This document shows, one piece after another, positions 1-8,429 of a DNA stretch of 64,000 nt. How positions within the stretch are numbered: the stretch's first letter is position 1; every line of letters begins with the position of its first letter. This stretch comes from Thalassotalea mangrovi. GTDB lineage: Bacteria; Pseudomonadota; Gammaproteobacteria; Enterobacterales; Alteromonadaceae. The notes under the pieces are model-generated. The model did no database searches and was not told where the DNA came from. It worked only from the letters and a program-made list of their open reading frames with translations. The stretch is from contig NZ_SWDB01000010.1 of the NCBI RefSeq assembly GCF_005116735.1, positions 1 through 64,000 of the forward strand. Reading direction: 5' to 3'. The translations under genes and the position numbers were made by a program.

Positions 1-1
1 G

Positions 2-85
2 TTTAGGATAACGGTAAAAGATACAATGAATGCAATAAAAACGCTTCAAAACCAGAGCGAAGGACTCGGCTATGAAGTGTTATAA
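2..85 (+). CDS. C-terminal end of an unidentified protein (partial)
   Basis: An open frame enters from the left edge and ends at TAA at 83-85, reading FRITVKDTMNAIKTLQNQSE then GLGYEVL. It runs towards ubiF (convergent) and is followed by a terminator-like hairpin at 104-143, which is what the end of a real gene would look like. Only 27 residues are visible, so no family can be assigned, and a chance open frame of this length is possible. Confidence 0.4.
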   Translation, partial: FRITVKDTMNAIKTLQNQSEGLGYEVL

Positions 86-103
86 ATTTGTGGGGATCCT
101 ACA

Positions 104-143
104 GGGTCAGAGTTGTTGATCTTGGATCAACAACTCTGACCCC
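104..143. terminator. Repeated GGGTCAGAGTTGTTGA hairpin, copy 1
   Basis: The left arm GGGTCAGAGTTGTTGAT (104-120) pairs perfectly with ATCAACAACTCTGACCC (126-142) around a 5-nt loop, and CTTGATTTTT follows. It lies between the partial gene on the left and convergent ubiF, so it probably works as a bidirectional terminator. Close copies lie at 8372, 15137 and 59763. Confidence 0.7.
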
Positions 144-156
144 TTGATTTTTAATG

Positions 157-1347
157 TTATAACCCGCAGGCGTAAGCCAGCACTTTGTCCTTAACCACAC
201 CTAAGCGCTGGGCGCCAAAGAGCCCTAAATTACGCAACAACTTGACCGGCCCCGTTGGTTGTTTAAAACCGCGGTAAATCAAATCCATGGTCGTCATCAT
301 CAACAAATTATCATTGCGGCGCTGCTTCTCATACTGAGTCAATACCTCGGGGCTGGCGTAATGCTTGCCCGAGCCAATCGCCATCGCGAACGTTTCCTGC
401 AGGGCTTTGACATCCTTAAATCCAAGGTTCACCCCCTGCCCTGCTAACGGATTGATCGAATGAGCAGCATCACCAATCAGCAATACCCTTCCTTTTACGT
501 ATTGATTGGCATGGCGACGCGCCAATGGAAAAGAAGCTTTATCCAGAACCTCAATCCCACCCAGGCGTTTGGGGAAGTGCTTGATGATGCGTTGTTGTAA
601 CTGTTCATTTGGCAACTTCACCAATTCATTAATCACGCCGGGTTTATCGTACCAGACCAGGGACGCATGATTCCCCTGTAATGGCAGGAAAGCAGCAGGG
701 GCACCATTAATAAAATGTTGCCAGGTAATATCCTGTTGCCCTTGTTCAGTGATGACATTGACTAACATCGCCGATTGTTGATAATCCCAACCGGTAACAC
801 CGATTTGCGCAAGTTCCCGTACTTTTGAATTGCCGCCATCGGCACCAATGAGCAACTCACATTGAATTTGACCAGTGTCGAGAGTCACCAATACCCGATC
901 AGAAAACGTCTCGATTGCCTTTAGCCGCGCCGGGGCAATCATTGAAATATTCTTTCGCGCCTGCATTTGTATCCAGGCAGAAGCCTGCAGTAAGTGGTTT
1001 TCCACCATATATCCCAGATGGGTCTGGTCTATCTGCCGGCAATTAAATTCTGCGTAACTTAATCCCAACTCCCATACCCCCAGGCGTCGATAGGGACAAG
1101 CCCGCCAATCCAATACCTGCTGCCAGATTTGCAGGCGTTGCAATAGCTGTTCGGAACCCAGAGAAATTGCCGATATTCTGAGGTTATACGGTTGTTCCGG
1201 ATCGAATGACTGAGGATGTTCGAGTAACTCAGGGTTTGGCCGATGAGCATCAACGACCGCTATTTTTAATCCTAAATCGGCCAATGCCAAGGCCGCGGTA
1301 GCACCTACCATGCCGCCACCAACTATCAGACAATCAAACTTTTCCAT
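157..1347 (-). CDS. ubiF: UbiF-like ubiquinone biosynthesis FAD hydroxylase
   Basis: A 396-residue flavoprotein monooxygenase of the UbiH/UbiF/COQ6 family. The N-terminal Rossmann motif GGGMVG is at residues 10-15, and the FAD-ribityl motif GDAAHSINPLAGQG is near residue 290. UbiF hydroxylates C6 of the benzoquinol ring in ubiquinone synthesis, acting at the inner face of the membrane. The assignment to UbiF rather than UbiH or VisC rests on its position beside miaB, as in E. coli, where ubiF and miaB are also neighbours in opposite orientation. Length is normal for the family. It is preceded by a MITE-like element (1382-1646), so its promoter must lie in or just before that element. Confidence 0.85.
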   Translation of the reverse strand: MEKFDCLIVGGGMVGATAALALADLGLKIAVVDAHRPNPELLEHPQSFDPEQPYNLRISAISLGSEQLLQRLQIWQQVLDWRACPYRRLGVWELGLSYAEFNCRQIDQTHLGYMVENHLLQASAWIQMQARKNISMIAPARLKAIETFSDRVLVTLDTGQIQCELLIGADGGNSKVRELAQIGVTGWDYQQSAMLVNVITEQGQQDITWQHFINGAPAAFLPLQGNHASLVWYDKPGVINELVKLPNEQLQQRIIKHFPKRLGGIEVLDKASFPLARRHANQYVKGRVLLIGDAAHSINPLAGQGVNLGFKDVKALQETFAMAIGSGKHYASPEVLTQYEKQRRNDNLLMMTTMDLIYRGFKQPTGPVKLLRNLGLFGAQRLGVVKDKVLAYACGL

Positions 1348-1381
1348 TTCCCTGCATTAGCCCTTTGCTGTACTCATGAAT

Positions 1382-1646
1382 ATACCAATCCCATTAAATT
1401 ATTGCTCACTCAGTGAGAATTTAAAGGCGTTTAGGCAAGGCTTTGATTGCAGAGAATGGTTACTCCATTGTCAAAATCAATAACGCAGGATAAACGCCTT
1501 TAAAACTCACCCGTAGGGAGTTTATCAGAGGCCCATTTACGGCCCTATATTTCATTAATATAGAATGACTATATCAATGAAATCTATGTTGTAAATGAAC
1601 CTCTGCCCTAACTCTGAGTTGTGCACAAACTTAATGTGATTGGTAT
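1382..1646. mobile_element. MITE-like element, copy 1 (265 bp)
   Basis: The termini are ATACCAATCCCATTAA (left) and TTAATGTGATTGGTAT (right), which form imperfect terminal inverted repeats of about 16 nt. The element is almost identical to 10082-10346 and has the same length. It has no coding capacity. The interior holds further inverted segments such as AAAGGCGTTT and AAACGCCTTT. It lies in the gap between ubiF and the small exported protein gene. The remaining gap (1647-1962) shows no gene. Confidence 0.75.
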
Positions 1647-1962
1647 TAGCGGGTTCGGTGATTGCATTGTGCAGCAGTGGCAACATTGCAGACCTGACCC
1701 GAGCTTTCATTCTAATGGACAACGCCCCGGAGATGCCAGAGCAAAATGAAAATGATGTTTTTTATGTCCTAAAAACAAAGCGTTAATAAGCATGTTCGAT
1801 AAAGTGCCAGAATTTCACGTTAAACGGAAAATACCACTAGGAATGTAACAAAACCTATAAAAATGCGGGATCTGACATAATTGCTTACAACCGCCTCGCA
1901 ACCTTTTTTTAACATTTCCTATCTTAAATCGTGATGATGCAAAATTTATGAAGGAAACCATT

Positions 1963-2277
1963 ATGAAAACCTTAGCTATCGCCCTGCTATCCACGTCTCT
2001 TGTATTGGCTCAGACTGCAAAGGCGGAACAGGCTCTGTCTGTCACCGAACAGGTTACCATGCCTATGCAAACCTATACCGTGACCTATCAGGGAAACGTC
2101 GATACCCTGGCACAAAAAACCATGCATGCACTGCAGCACCTGGATTATCAGGCACAACTGGATATTTATCAGCAGGCTCACTATACGATTCAAAACATTG
2201 GCGAGCAAACCCGTCACTTTAATAACCAGTTGGCTCAAAACCAGAGCTGGCCGGCGACCGATAATGCGGCAGAATAA
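1963..2277 (+). CDS. Small exported protein of unknown function
   Basis: About 104 residues. I prefer the ATG at 1963 over that at 1948 because AAGGAA at 1951-1956 is a well-spaced ribosome binding site for it. The first ~22 residues (MKTLAIALLSTSLVLAQTAKAE) form a clear Sec signal peptide with an AKA-type cleavage site, so the product is probably periplasmic. The mature part is Gln-rich and hydrophilic with no cysteine or metal motif. I do not recognise the family. A hairpin with GGCAGGAAC and GTTCCTGCC arms follows at 2311-2347. Confidence 0.65.
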   Translation: MKTLAIALLSTSLVLAQTAKAEQALSVTEQVTMPMQTYTVTYQGNVDTLAQKTMHALQHLDYQAQLDIYQQAHYTIQNIGEQTRHFNNQLAQNQSWPATDNAAE

Positions 2278-2310
2278 AATCTCTGTGCAAATTTGCCTGG
2301 CAACTAATGG

Positions 2311-2347
2311 GGCAGGAACTTTTAACAATTACCTTTGGGTTCCTGCC
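2311..2347 (+). terminator. Possible terminator after the small exported protein
   Basis: GGCAGGAAC (2311-2319) pairs exactly with GTTCCTGCC (2339-2347) around a 19-nt loop. The downstream T content is weak (TGTTTC). The rest of the gap to miaB (2348-2600) shows no gene; it should contain the miaB promoter but no convincing -35/-10 pair is visible. Confidence 0.4.
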
Positions 2348-2600
2348 TGTTTCATGTAAAAACAAAGCCCCCTCGCCCCACAACTTTACAAATTAATAAC
2401 AGCCAGACGGTGGCATGGTGAAACAAGAAAGAGTAAAATATGCTCCTTTTATTTACCAACCACCCAAGTCCGACAACTTTTCGCTGCTTAGCATCAGGTA
2501 ACTCGGGCCGTTGCCTGACAAAGTCAGTTGCGACCCTTGAGGCGAATTATTCCCTGCAAGGCTTTATACTTTGGGTGGTACCGAATTTAGGCGAACGTGC

Positions 2601-4052
2601 ATGACCAAAAAGCTGTTTATTAAAACCTGGGGCTGCCAGATGAACGAGTACGACTCGCAAAAAATGGCTGACCTGTTAGATTCCACTCACGGTTTTGTTG
2701 AAGCCAAAGAAGCGGAAGAAGCGGATGTATTGCTGTTAAACACCTGCTCCATTCGTGAAAAAGCTCAGGAAAAAGTGTTCCATCAACTTGGCCGTTGGAA
2801 GAATCTCAAGGCTGACAATCCCGATTTAATCATCGGTGTTGGTGGCTGTGTTGCTTCCCAGGAAGGTGACGCGATTCGTCAGCGAGCGCCGTTTGTCGAT
2901 ATCGTATTCGGCCCGCAAACCTTGCACCGCTTACCGGAAATGATTCAGCAGGTTACCGGTGAACACAACCCGGTTGTTGACGTTAGTTTTCCGGAAATAG
3001 AAAAATTTGACCGTTTGCCTGAACCAAAGGCTGAAGGCCCGACGGCATTCGTATCGATTATGGAAGGCTGTAGTAAGTACTGTACCTTCTGCGTGGTGCC
3101 ATACACCCGCGGCGAAGAAGTATCCCGTCCTCTTGACGATGTACTTTATGAGATTGCCCAATTAGCAGAACAGGGTGTACGGGAAGTAAACTTACTCGGT
3201 CAGAACGTAAATGCATATCGTGGTGAAACCCACGACGGCAGTATCTGTCGCTTTTCCGATTTACTGCGTTTAGTCGCGACCATTGATGGCATTGACCGTA
3301 TTCGCTACACGACCTCGCATCCGGTAGAGTTTACCGACGACATTATCGATGTTTATGCCGATGTTCCGGAACTGGTCAGTCACTTGCACCTGCCGGTACA
3401 AAGCGGCAGTGATCGTATTCTGAATATGATGAAACGTGGCCATACGGCGATTGAGTATAAGAGTAAAATTCGTCGCCTGCGCAAGGTTCGTCCGGATATC
3501 TGTATGTCATCTGACTTTATCATTGGCTACCCAGGCGAGACCGATGATGATTTCGAAGCGACCATGGACCTGATCAAAGCCGTTAATTTTGATATCAGTT
3601 TCAGCTTTATCTATAGCGCCCGTCCGGGAACTCCTGCGGCCGATGCTGTAGATGATGTTAGTGAAGCAACCAAGAAACAGCGTTTACAAATCTTACAGGA
3701 CAGAATCAATACCCAGGCGTTATCGATTGCCCGTAAAATGTTAGGTACCGAGCAACGCATTCTGGTTGAAGGTCCATCGAAGAAAAACCCGATGGAATTG
3801 CGTGGTCGTACCGAGAACAACCGCATCGTTAACTTTGAAGCACCACACACGGTTATCGGCCAGTTTGTGGATGTGGAAATCACCGATGTTTACAGTAATT
3901 CATTACGCGGCAAGCTGATTCGCACAGAGGGTGAAATGGGTCTGCGAATTGCCCATTCACCGGCAGATATACTTGCCAACCAGCATCATGGTCAAACTAT
4001 GTCGACGGATACTGACACAGACCGTTTAGGTGTTGAAACCTTTACGCCCTGA
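2601..4052 (+). CDS. miaB: tRNA-2-methylthio-N6-dimethylallyladenosine synthase MiaB
   Basis: A 483-residue radical-SAM methylthiotransferase that converts i6A37 to ms2i6A37 in tRNA. The N-terminal UPF0004 domain has the auxiliary cluster cysteines C12, C49 and C83. The radical-SAM cluster CSKYCTFC gives C157, C161 and C164, the same numbering as E. coli MiaB. A TRAM domain forms the C-terminus (about residues 375-440), followed by a short tail. An in-frame upstream start at 2571 would add ten residues not found in the family; the product beginning [15 protein letters not shown] matches E. coli, so 2601 is chosen. It leads the conserved group with ybeZ, ybeY, ybeX and lnt. Confidence 0.96.
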   Translation: MTKKLFIKTWGCQMNEYDSQKMADLLDSTHGFVEAKEAEEADVLLLNTCSIREKAQEKVFHQLGRWKNLKADNPDLIIGVGGCVASQEGDAIRQRAPFVDIVFGPQTLHRLPEMIQQVTGEHNPVVDVSFPEIEKFDRLPEPKAEGPTAFVSIMEGCSKYCTFCVVPYTRGEEVSRPLDDVLYEIAQLAEQGVREVNLLGQNVNAYRGETHDGSICRFSDLLRLVATIDGIDRIRYTTSHPVEFTDDIIDVYADVPELVSHLHLPVQSGSDRILNMMKRGHTAIEYKSKIRRLRKVRPDICMSSDFIIGYPGETDDDFEATMDLIKAVNFDISFSFIYSARPGTPAADAVDDVSEATKKQRLQILQDRINTQALSIARKMLGTEQRILVEGPSKKNPMELRGRTENNRIVNFEAPHTVIGQFVDVEITDVYSNSLRGKLIRTEGEMGLRIAHSPADILANQHHGQTMSTDTDTDRLGVETFTP

Positions 4053-4138
4053 TAATTAGAGGTCAGTTTTTGAAGGTGCGGTGATTGCACCATTCAAAAC
4101 CTGCCCCCGAACTGATAAAGGAAAATGGTTTAATTACA

Positions 4139-5164
4139 ATGAAAACCAGCTTAGATGTAACACTGGAACCCATGGACAACCATCGGATTGCAAACCTGTG
4201 CGGTCCACTAGATGAAAACCTGCGTAAAATTGAGCGTCTGCTAGGCGTTGAGATTGGCTACCGTGGCAATGCGTTCAAGATTCATGGCAATGAAACTCAC
4301 AGCAATGCCGTCGCTAAGCTACTCAAAGATCTGTATATCGAAACCGCAGAAGTTAAGGGTAAAGCGGGTAATATCACCCCGGAAATGTTGCACCTTGCAA
4401 TTCATGAAGCCAATGTGCTGGAGCAAGGCAGCGATCACCAGGCGGATTACGATAAGATGGTAACCATCAAGACCAAACGGGGCTTGATAAAACCACGTAA
4501 CGAAAACCAGAAAACTTACGTTCAGAATGTACTGACTAATGACATCAGTTTCGGTGTCGGTGTTGCCGGTACTGGTAAAACCTACCTGGCGGTGGCCTGT
4601 GCTGTCGATGCCCTGGAGCGCCAGGAAGTGCGTCGTATTCTGCTCACCCGCCCAGCGGTAGAAGCGGGCGAAAAGCTAGGCTTTTTACCGGGCGACCTGT
4701 CGCAAAAAGTCGACCCATACCTGCGTCCGCTTTATGATGCCTTATTTGAAATGCTTGGCTTTGAAAAAGTTGAAAAGCTCATTGAACGTAATGTCATTGA
4801 AGTCGCACCTCTCGCTTACATGCGTGGCCGTACGTTGAATGATGCCTTTATTATCCTCGATGAAAGCCAGAACACCACGGTTGAACAGATGAAAATGTTT
4901 CTGACCCGGATTGGCTTTAATTCCAAAGCGGTCATAACCGGCGATATTACCCAGGTAGATTTACCACGGGGGCAACGTTCTGGACTGCGTCATGCGATCG
5001 AAGTATTAGACAACATTAAGGGTGTCAGCTTTAATTTTTTCCAGTCTAAAGACGTCGTCCGCCATGCGGTAGTAGCAAGGATTGTCGAAGCCTATGAGCG
5101 CCATGATTCCAATCAACAAAGAAATGTCGCGCAGAAAAAAAGCGGCAACAGCGAAGCTGAGTAA
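4139..5164 (+). CDS. ybeZ: PhoH-like ATPase YbeZ
   Basis: A 341-residue PhoH-family P-loop ATPase. Walker A GVAGTGKT is at residues 141-148 and Walker B is in the FIILDESQN segment. The region from the LLTRPAVEAGEKLGFLPGDL stretch onward is nearly identical to E. coli YbeZ. YbeZ partners the endoribonuclease YbeY, encoded next, in 16S rRNA maturation and RNA quality control. The start at 4139 (MKTSLDVTLEP) matches the E. coli start better than an in-frame ATG at 4085. The ribosome binding site is weak or distant (AAAGGAAAATGG about 15 nt upstream). The Lys/Asn-rich C-terminal tail is normal for the family. Confidence 0.93.
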   Translation: MKTSLDVTLEPMDNHRIANLCGPLDENLRKIERLLGVEIGYRGNAFKIHGNETHSNAVAKLLKDLYIETAEVKGKAGNITPEMLHLAIHEANVLEQGSDHQADYDKMVTIKTKRGLIKPRNENQKTYVQNVLTNDISFGVGVAGTGKTYLAVACAVDALERQEVRRILLTRPAVEAGEKLGFLPGDLSQKVDPYLRPLYDALFEMLGFEKVEKLIERNVIEVAPLAYMRGRTLNDAFIILDESQNTTVEQMKMFLTRIGFNSKAVITGDITQVDLPRGQRSGLRHAIEVLDNIKGVSFNFFQSKDVVRHAVVARIVEAYERHDSNQQRNVAQKKSGNSEAE

Positions 5165-5322
5165 CCATTAGCCAAAGTTTTTATTAAATAACCGGAACTT
5201 TTTGCGCAAACAAGACTCTACTTGTTTGTCCTGGGTGCGAAGCCTGGCTGTATCTGAAGGCCTCGCTACCCTAGGCACGAACCCTGGATGCGCACCCTGT
5301 TCCCTACCGACTGACGATTATA
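5165..5322. repeat. Hairpin-rich spacer between ybeZ and ybeY
   Basis: The spacer contains AACAAG-actcta-CTTGTT and a longer pairing of GGGTGCG near 5234 with CGCACCC near 5290. It has no open frame of note. It resembles the variable-stem hairpin elements elsewhere in the window and may be a decayed unit. Confidence 0.4.
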
Positions 5323-5790
5323 GTGACGACAACAACCAATACTCTCGATTTACAAATTGCCTGTGATGACAACCAGGAATTGCCTTCCTTAGCCCAGCTA
5401 CAACTGTGGATTGATACCGCGCTAAGCCAGTACTCAAAAGATGCTGAACTAACGGTTCGCATTGCCACTGATGAAGAGTCCCGGCAATTAAATCGCGAAT
5501 ACCGAGGCAAAGACAAACCCACCAATGTGCTGTCATTTCCATTTGAGGTGCCAGAGGGGGTCGACATTAACCTGCTTGGTGATTTAGTGGTCTGTGCCGA
5601 AGTCGTTCGTCAGGAAGCGTTGACACAGAATAAAGCATTAATGGACCATTGGGCCCATATGATAATCCACGGATGCTTGCATTTACTGGGTTATGATCAT
5701 ATAAGAGAAGATGATGCTGAAGAAATGGAAGCTTTAGAGGTTAAGCTGCTGGCATCATTAAATATTGCTAACCCCTACATAACCGACTAG
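5323..5790 (+). CDS. ybeY: Endoribonuclease YbeY (rRNA maturation factor)
   Basis: A 155-residue single-domain metalloprotein of the UPF0054 family. The zinc-binding motif HGCLHLLGYDH gives H116, H120 and H126. The conserved NREYRGKDKPTNVLSFPF segment lies at 57-74. YbeY is needed for 16S rRNA 3'-end processing and 70S ribosome quality control, with YbeZ. It starts with GTG at 5323, since no ATG lies at a suitable position. The spacing from ybeZ (158 nt) is wider than usual because of a hairpin-rich spacer. Confidence 0.94.
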   Translation: MTTTTNTLDLQIACDDNQELPSLAQLQLWIDTALSQYSKDAELTVRIATDEESRQLNREYRGKDKPTNVLSFPFEVPEGVDINLLGDLVVCAEVVRQEALTQNKALMDHWAHMIIHGCLHLLGYDHIREDDAEEMEALEVKLLASLNIANPYITD

Positions 5791-5843
5791 ACGATCAAAT
5801 CGGCCAGTCATTATTTTAAATAACTAAGGTAAAAATTTGCTCT

Positions 5844-6725
5844 ATGAGCGACGACAACCCGCACTCTAGCAACGGCTCTTCGAAGTCCATAATGGAAAAA
5901 ATCGTACAAGCGTTTACCGGAGAGCCGCAAAATAAAGAAGAATTGGTCGAAGTATTGCAAGATGCTCAAGACCGTGAGTTGATCAAACCCGCTACCAAGC
6001 AAATGCTCGAAGGTGTATTGGAAGTTGCCGATATGCGCGTTCGAGACATCATGATCCCCCGCTCCCATATGGTAACCGTTGATATTGAGCAGTCGGTGGA
6101 AGAATTTCTGCCTATCGTGCTGGAATCAGCGCACTCTCGGTTTCCGGTTATCAATGATGACATTGACCATATCGAAGGTGTATTACTGGCCAAAGATTTG
6201 CTGGCCTATGGATTTACCAAAGACGCGAGCAACTTCTCATTAAAAGACATTATTCGCCCTGCCATCATCATCCCGGAAAGCAAACGGGTTGAGCCGCTAT
6301 TAAAAGAGTTTCGCCAGCAGCGTTATCATATGGCTGTGGTTGTTGATGAATACGGTGGCGTGTCAGGCCTGGTCACAATCGAAGACATTCTTGAGCTGAT
6401 CGTCGGCGAAATCGAAGATGAGCATGATGATTTACTGGAACGGGAAATTCGTCGCCTCGCTGGCAATGTTTTCCACGTTAAAGCGCTGACTGATTTAGAT
6501 GATTTTAACGAATACTTTAACTGTAACTTTGATGAAGAAGCTGCCGATACCATTGGTGGCACCGTCATGCACCGCTTTGGGCATATGCCGCTGCGCGGTG
6601 AAAGTATTAAAATTGAAGGATTTGAATTTAAAGTCGTTTCCGCCGACAAACGTCGCATACAACAACTACAGGTGACTGTACCTAAAGACCATGAAATCAA
6701 TGGTCGTTTGGTGGATGAACGATAA
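5844..6725 (+). CDS. ybeX: CBS-domain protein YbeX/CorC
   Basis: A 293-residue cytosolic protein with two CBS domains (about residues 65-190, beginning at MRVRDIMIPRSHMV) and a C-terminal CorC_HlyC/transporter-associated domain (about 205-285). In E. coli ybeX (corC) has been linked to magnesium/cobalt efflux and more recently to ribosome assembly. It has no membrane segment. It lies 53 nt after ybeY and 72 nt before lnt, in the usual conserved order. Confidence 0.93.
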   Translation: MSDDNPHSSNGSSKSIMEKIVQAFTGEPQNKEELVEVLQDAQDRELIKPATKQMLEGVLEVADMRVRDIMIPRSHMVTVDIEQSVEEFLPIVLESAHSRFPVINDDIDHIEGVLLAKDLLAYGFTKDASNFSLKDIIRPAIIIPESKRVEPLLKEFRQQRYHMAVVVDEYGGVSGLVTIEDILELIVGEIEDEHDDLLEREIRRLAGNVFHVKALTDLDDFNEYFNCNFDEEAADTIGGTVMHRFGHMPLRGESIKIEGFEFKVVSADKRRIQQLQVTVPKDHEINGRLVDER

Positions 6726-6797
6726 GGGCGCTGGCAGCGCTCTTATCTTCAGAACAAAGAGAATCCGAGCCGCGCTGTAAATTGATGGAACAATACC

Positions 6798-8363
6798 TTG
6801 AGCCTGAGCCAATCTCCAACGTTTAAATTACTTACCAGTTTTATCGCCGGACTGCTTATGGTGCTCTCTTATGCACCATTTTCCTTATGGCCAGTTGCCT
6901 GGTTAGGCCTTATTGTTTTTATCCGACAACTAGATGATGCCGATAAAAAGCAGGCATGGTGGCGTGGCTTTAGCTTCGGCCTTGGCTGGTTTGCCGCCGG
7001 GATTTCCTGGGTACATGTCAGCATCGCTACCTTTGGTGGTATGCCGTTAATCGCCTCATTGTTTTTAATGTTATTGCTGTGTGCCTACCTGGCACTGTTT
7101 CCGGCGCTGGCGGCCTGGCTTACCGCCTGTTTTCAATGGCGACTTGCATCCAGCTACCTGTTGTTATTACCGCTGTTTTGGTTTCTCAGCGAATACCTCA
7201 GGGCACGTTTGCTTACCGGATTCCCCTGGCTATCACTCGGTTATAGCCAGATAGACTCGCCCTTGGTGGCATGGGTGCCTATCGTCGGCGAAACCCTATT
7301 GTCGTCATTATTACTGCTTGCCTGCGTTGCTCTTTACTACCTACTGTTCAGTCAAAAACGTCTGTTACCCGGGATTATTCTCAGCACATTGATTATTGGC
7401 ACGGTGTTGAGCCACCTGCCAACCTGGGTCACGGATACAGGTAAACCCGTGCAGATCGCCATGGTTCAGGGCAATATTAAACAATCGTTGCGATGGGATA
7501 AAAACCGCGAAGATGTGATCATTCAACAATACGTTGACGATACGGCTACTTTATATCAAAACCATGACTTAATCATCTGGCCGGAAGCAGCCATTCCAAG
7601 ACTCGAGCCATTATCACAACCTTATTTAAAGAACATTGATGCCCTGGCGCGCGAGCACCAAAGTGCATTAATTACCGGCATCATTAATTATGAAATGACC
7701 AGCCGAAGCTTTTTTAATACCTTGATTGTCCTTGGCAGTAAATCCGGCATCAGTCCAAAACCCGAGGATAAAAGCCGGGATTATTATTACGGCAACAATA
7801 ACCGCTACAACAAGCATCATTTACTGCCTATCGGCGAGTTTGTGCCGTTTCAGTCGCTGATGCGTAAAATCGCGCCCTTGTTTGATTTACCTATGTCATC
7901 CTTTAGCCGTGGTGATTATGTGCAGGATAACCTGCGCGCGGGTGGCTTAAACCTTGCTCCGCTGATCTGTTTCGAAGTGGCATTTTCCCAACAAACGGCG
8001 GCGAATGTATCAACGGACACCGACCTGTTACTGACGGTGAGCAATGATGCCTGGTTTGGTGACTCGCATGGCCCGCATCAGCACCTGGATATTGCCCGCA
8101 TGCGCGCTATTGAATTTGGTCGTCCGATGTTGCGTGCCACCAATAATGGCATTACCGCGGTAATTAACCACCAAGGCGAAATTGCCGCATCGGTGCCGCA
8201 GTTTGAGCAGGCTACATTAAGCACCGAAGTGCGCCTGACCTCAGGAGAAACGCCCTACAGCCAATGGGGATATTTAATCGAGCGCATCCTGGTTAGCCTG
8301 ATCGCCATTTTCTTGGCCATTACCGCCATTCTCGCGAGGTGGCGCCGCAAACCTAATCAATAG
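6798..8363 (+). CDS. lnt: Apolipoprotein N-acyltransferase Lnt
   Basis: A 521-residue inner-membrane enzyme that adds the third acyl chain to lipoproteins. There are six to seven N-terminal hydrophobic segments (to about residue 205). A nitrilase-like periplasmic domain follows with the catalytic E in IIWPEAAIP, the K region near YNKHHLLPIGE, and C in LICFEVAF. A final transmembrane segment sits near residue 500. The best start is TTG at 6798 with GGA eight bases upstream; no in-frame ATG fits. It is the last gene of the miaB group and ends at a repeated terminator-like hairpin. Confidence 0.94.
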   Translation: MSLSQSPTFKLLTSFIAGLLMVLSYAPFSLWPVAWLGLIVFIRQLDDADKKQAWWRGFSFGLGWFAAGISWVHVSIATFGGMPLIASLFLMLLLCAYLALFPALAAWLTACFQWRLASSYLLLLPLFWFLSEYLRARLLTGFPWLSLGYSQIDSPLVAWVPIVGETLLSSLLLLACVALYYLLFSQKRLLPGIILSTLIIGTVLSHLPTWVTDTGKPVQIAMVQGNIKQSLRWDKNREDVIIQQYVDDTATLYQNHDLIIWPEAAIPRLEPLSQPYLKNIDALAREHQSALITGIINYEMTSRSFFNTLIVLGSKSGISPKPEDKSRDYYYGNNNRYNKHHLLPIGEFVPFQSLMRKIAPLFDLPMSSFSRGDYVQDNLRAGGLNLAPLICFEVAFSQQTAANVSTDTDLLLTVSNDAWFGDSHGPHQHLDIARMRAIEFGRPMLRATNNGITAVINHQGEIAASVPQFEQATLSTEVRLTSGETPYSQWGYLIERILVSLIAIFLAITAILARWRRKPNQ

Positions 8364-8371
8364 AATCAAGA

Positions 8372-8410
8372 GGTCAGAGTTGTTGGTCTTAGATCAACAA
8401 CTCTGACCCC
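8372..8410. terminator. Repeated GGTCAGAGTTGTTGA hairpin, copy 2
   Basis: GGTCAGAGTTGTTG pairs with CAACAACTCTGACC around a short loop, followed by CTTGATTTTTC. It lies between convergent lnt and the amidohydrolase gene and probably terminates both. Confidence 0.7.
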
Positions 8411-8429
8411 TTGATTTTTCTTTGACGAC

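Noticed and set aside
1647..2600. tRNA genes between ubiF and miaB, as in E. coli
   Set aside because: I found no cloverleaf with T-loop GTTCRANNC and acceptor pairing in this gap; the stretch is filled by a MITE-like element and a small exported protein gene.
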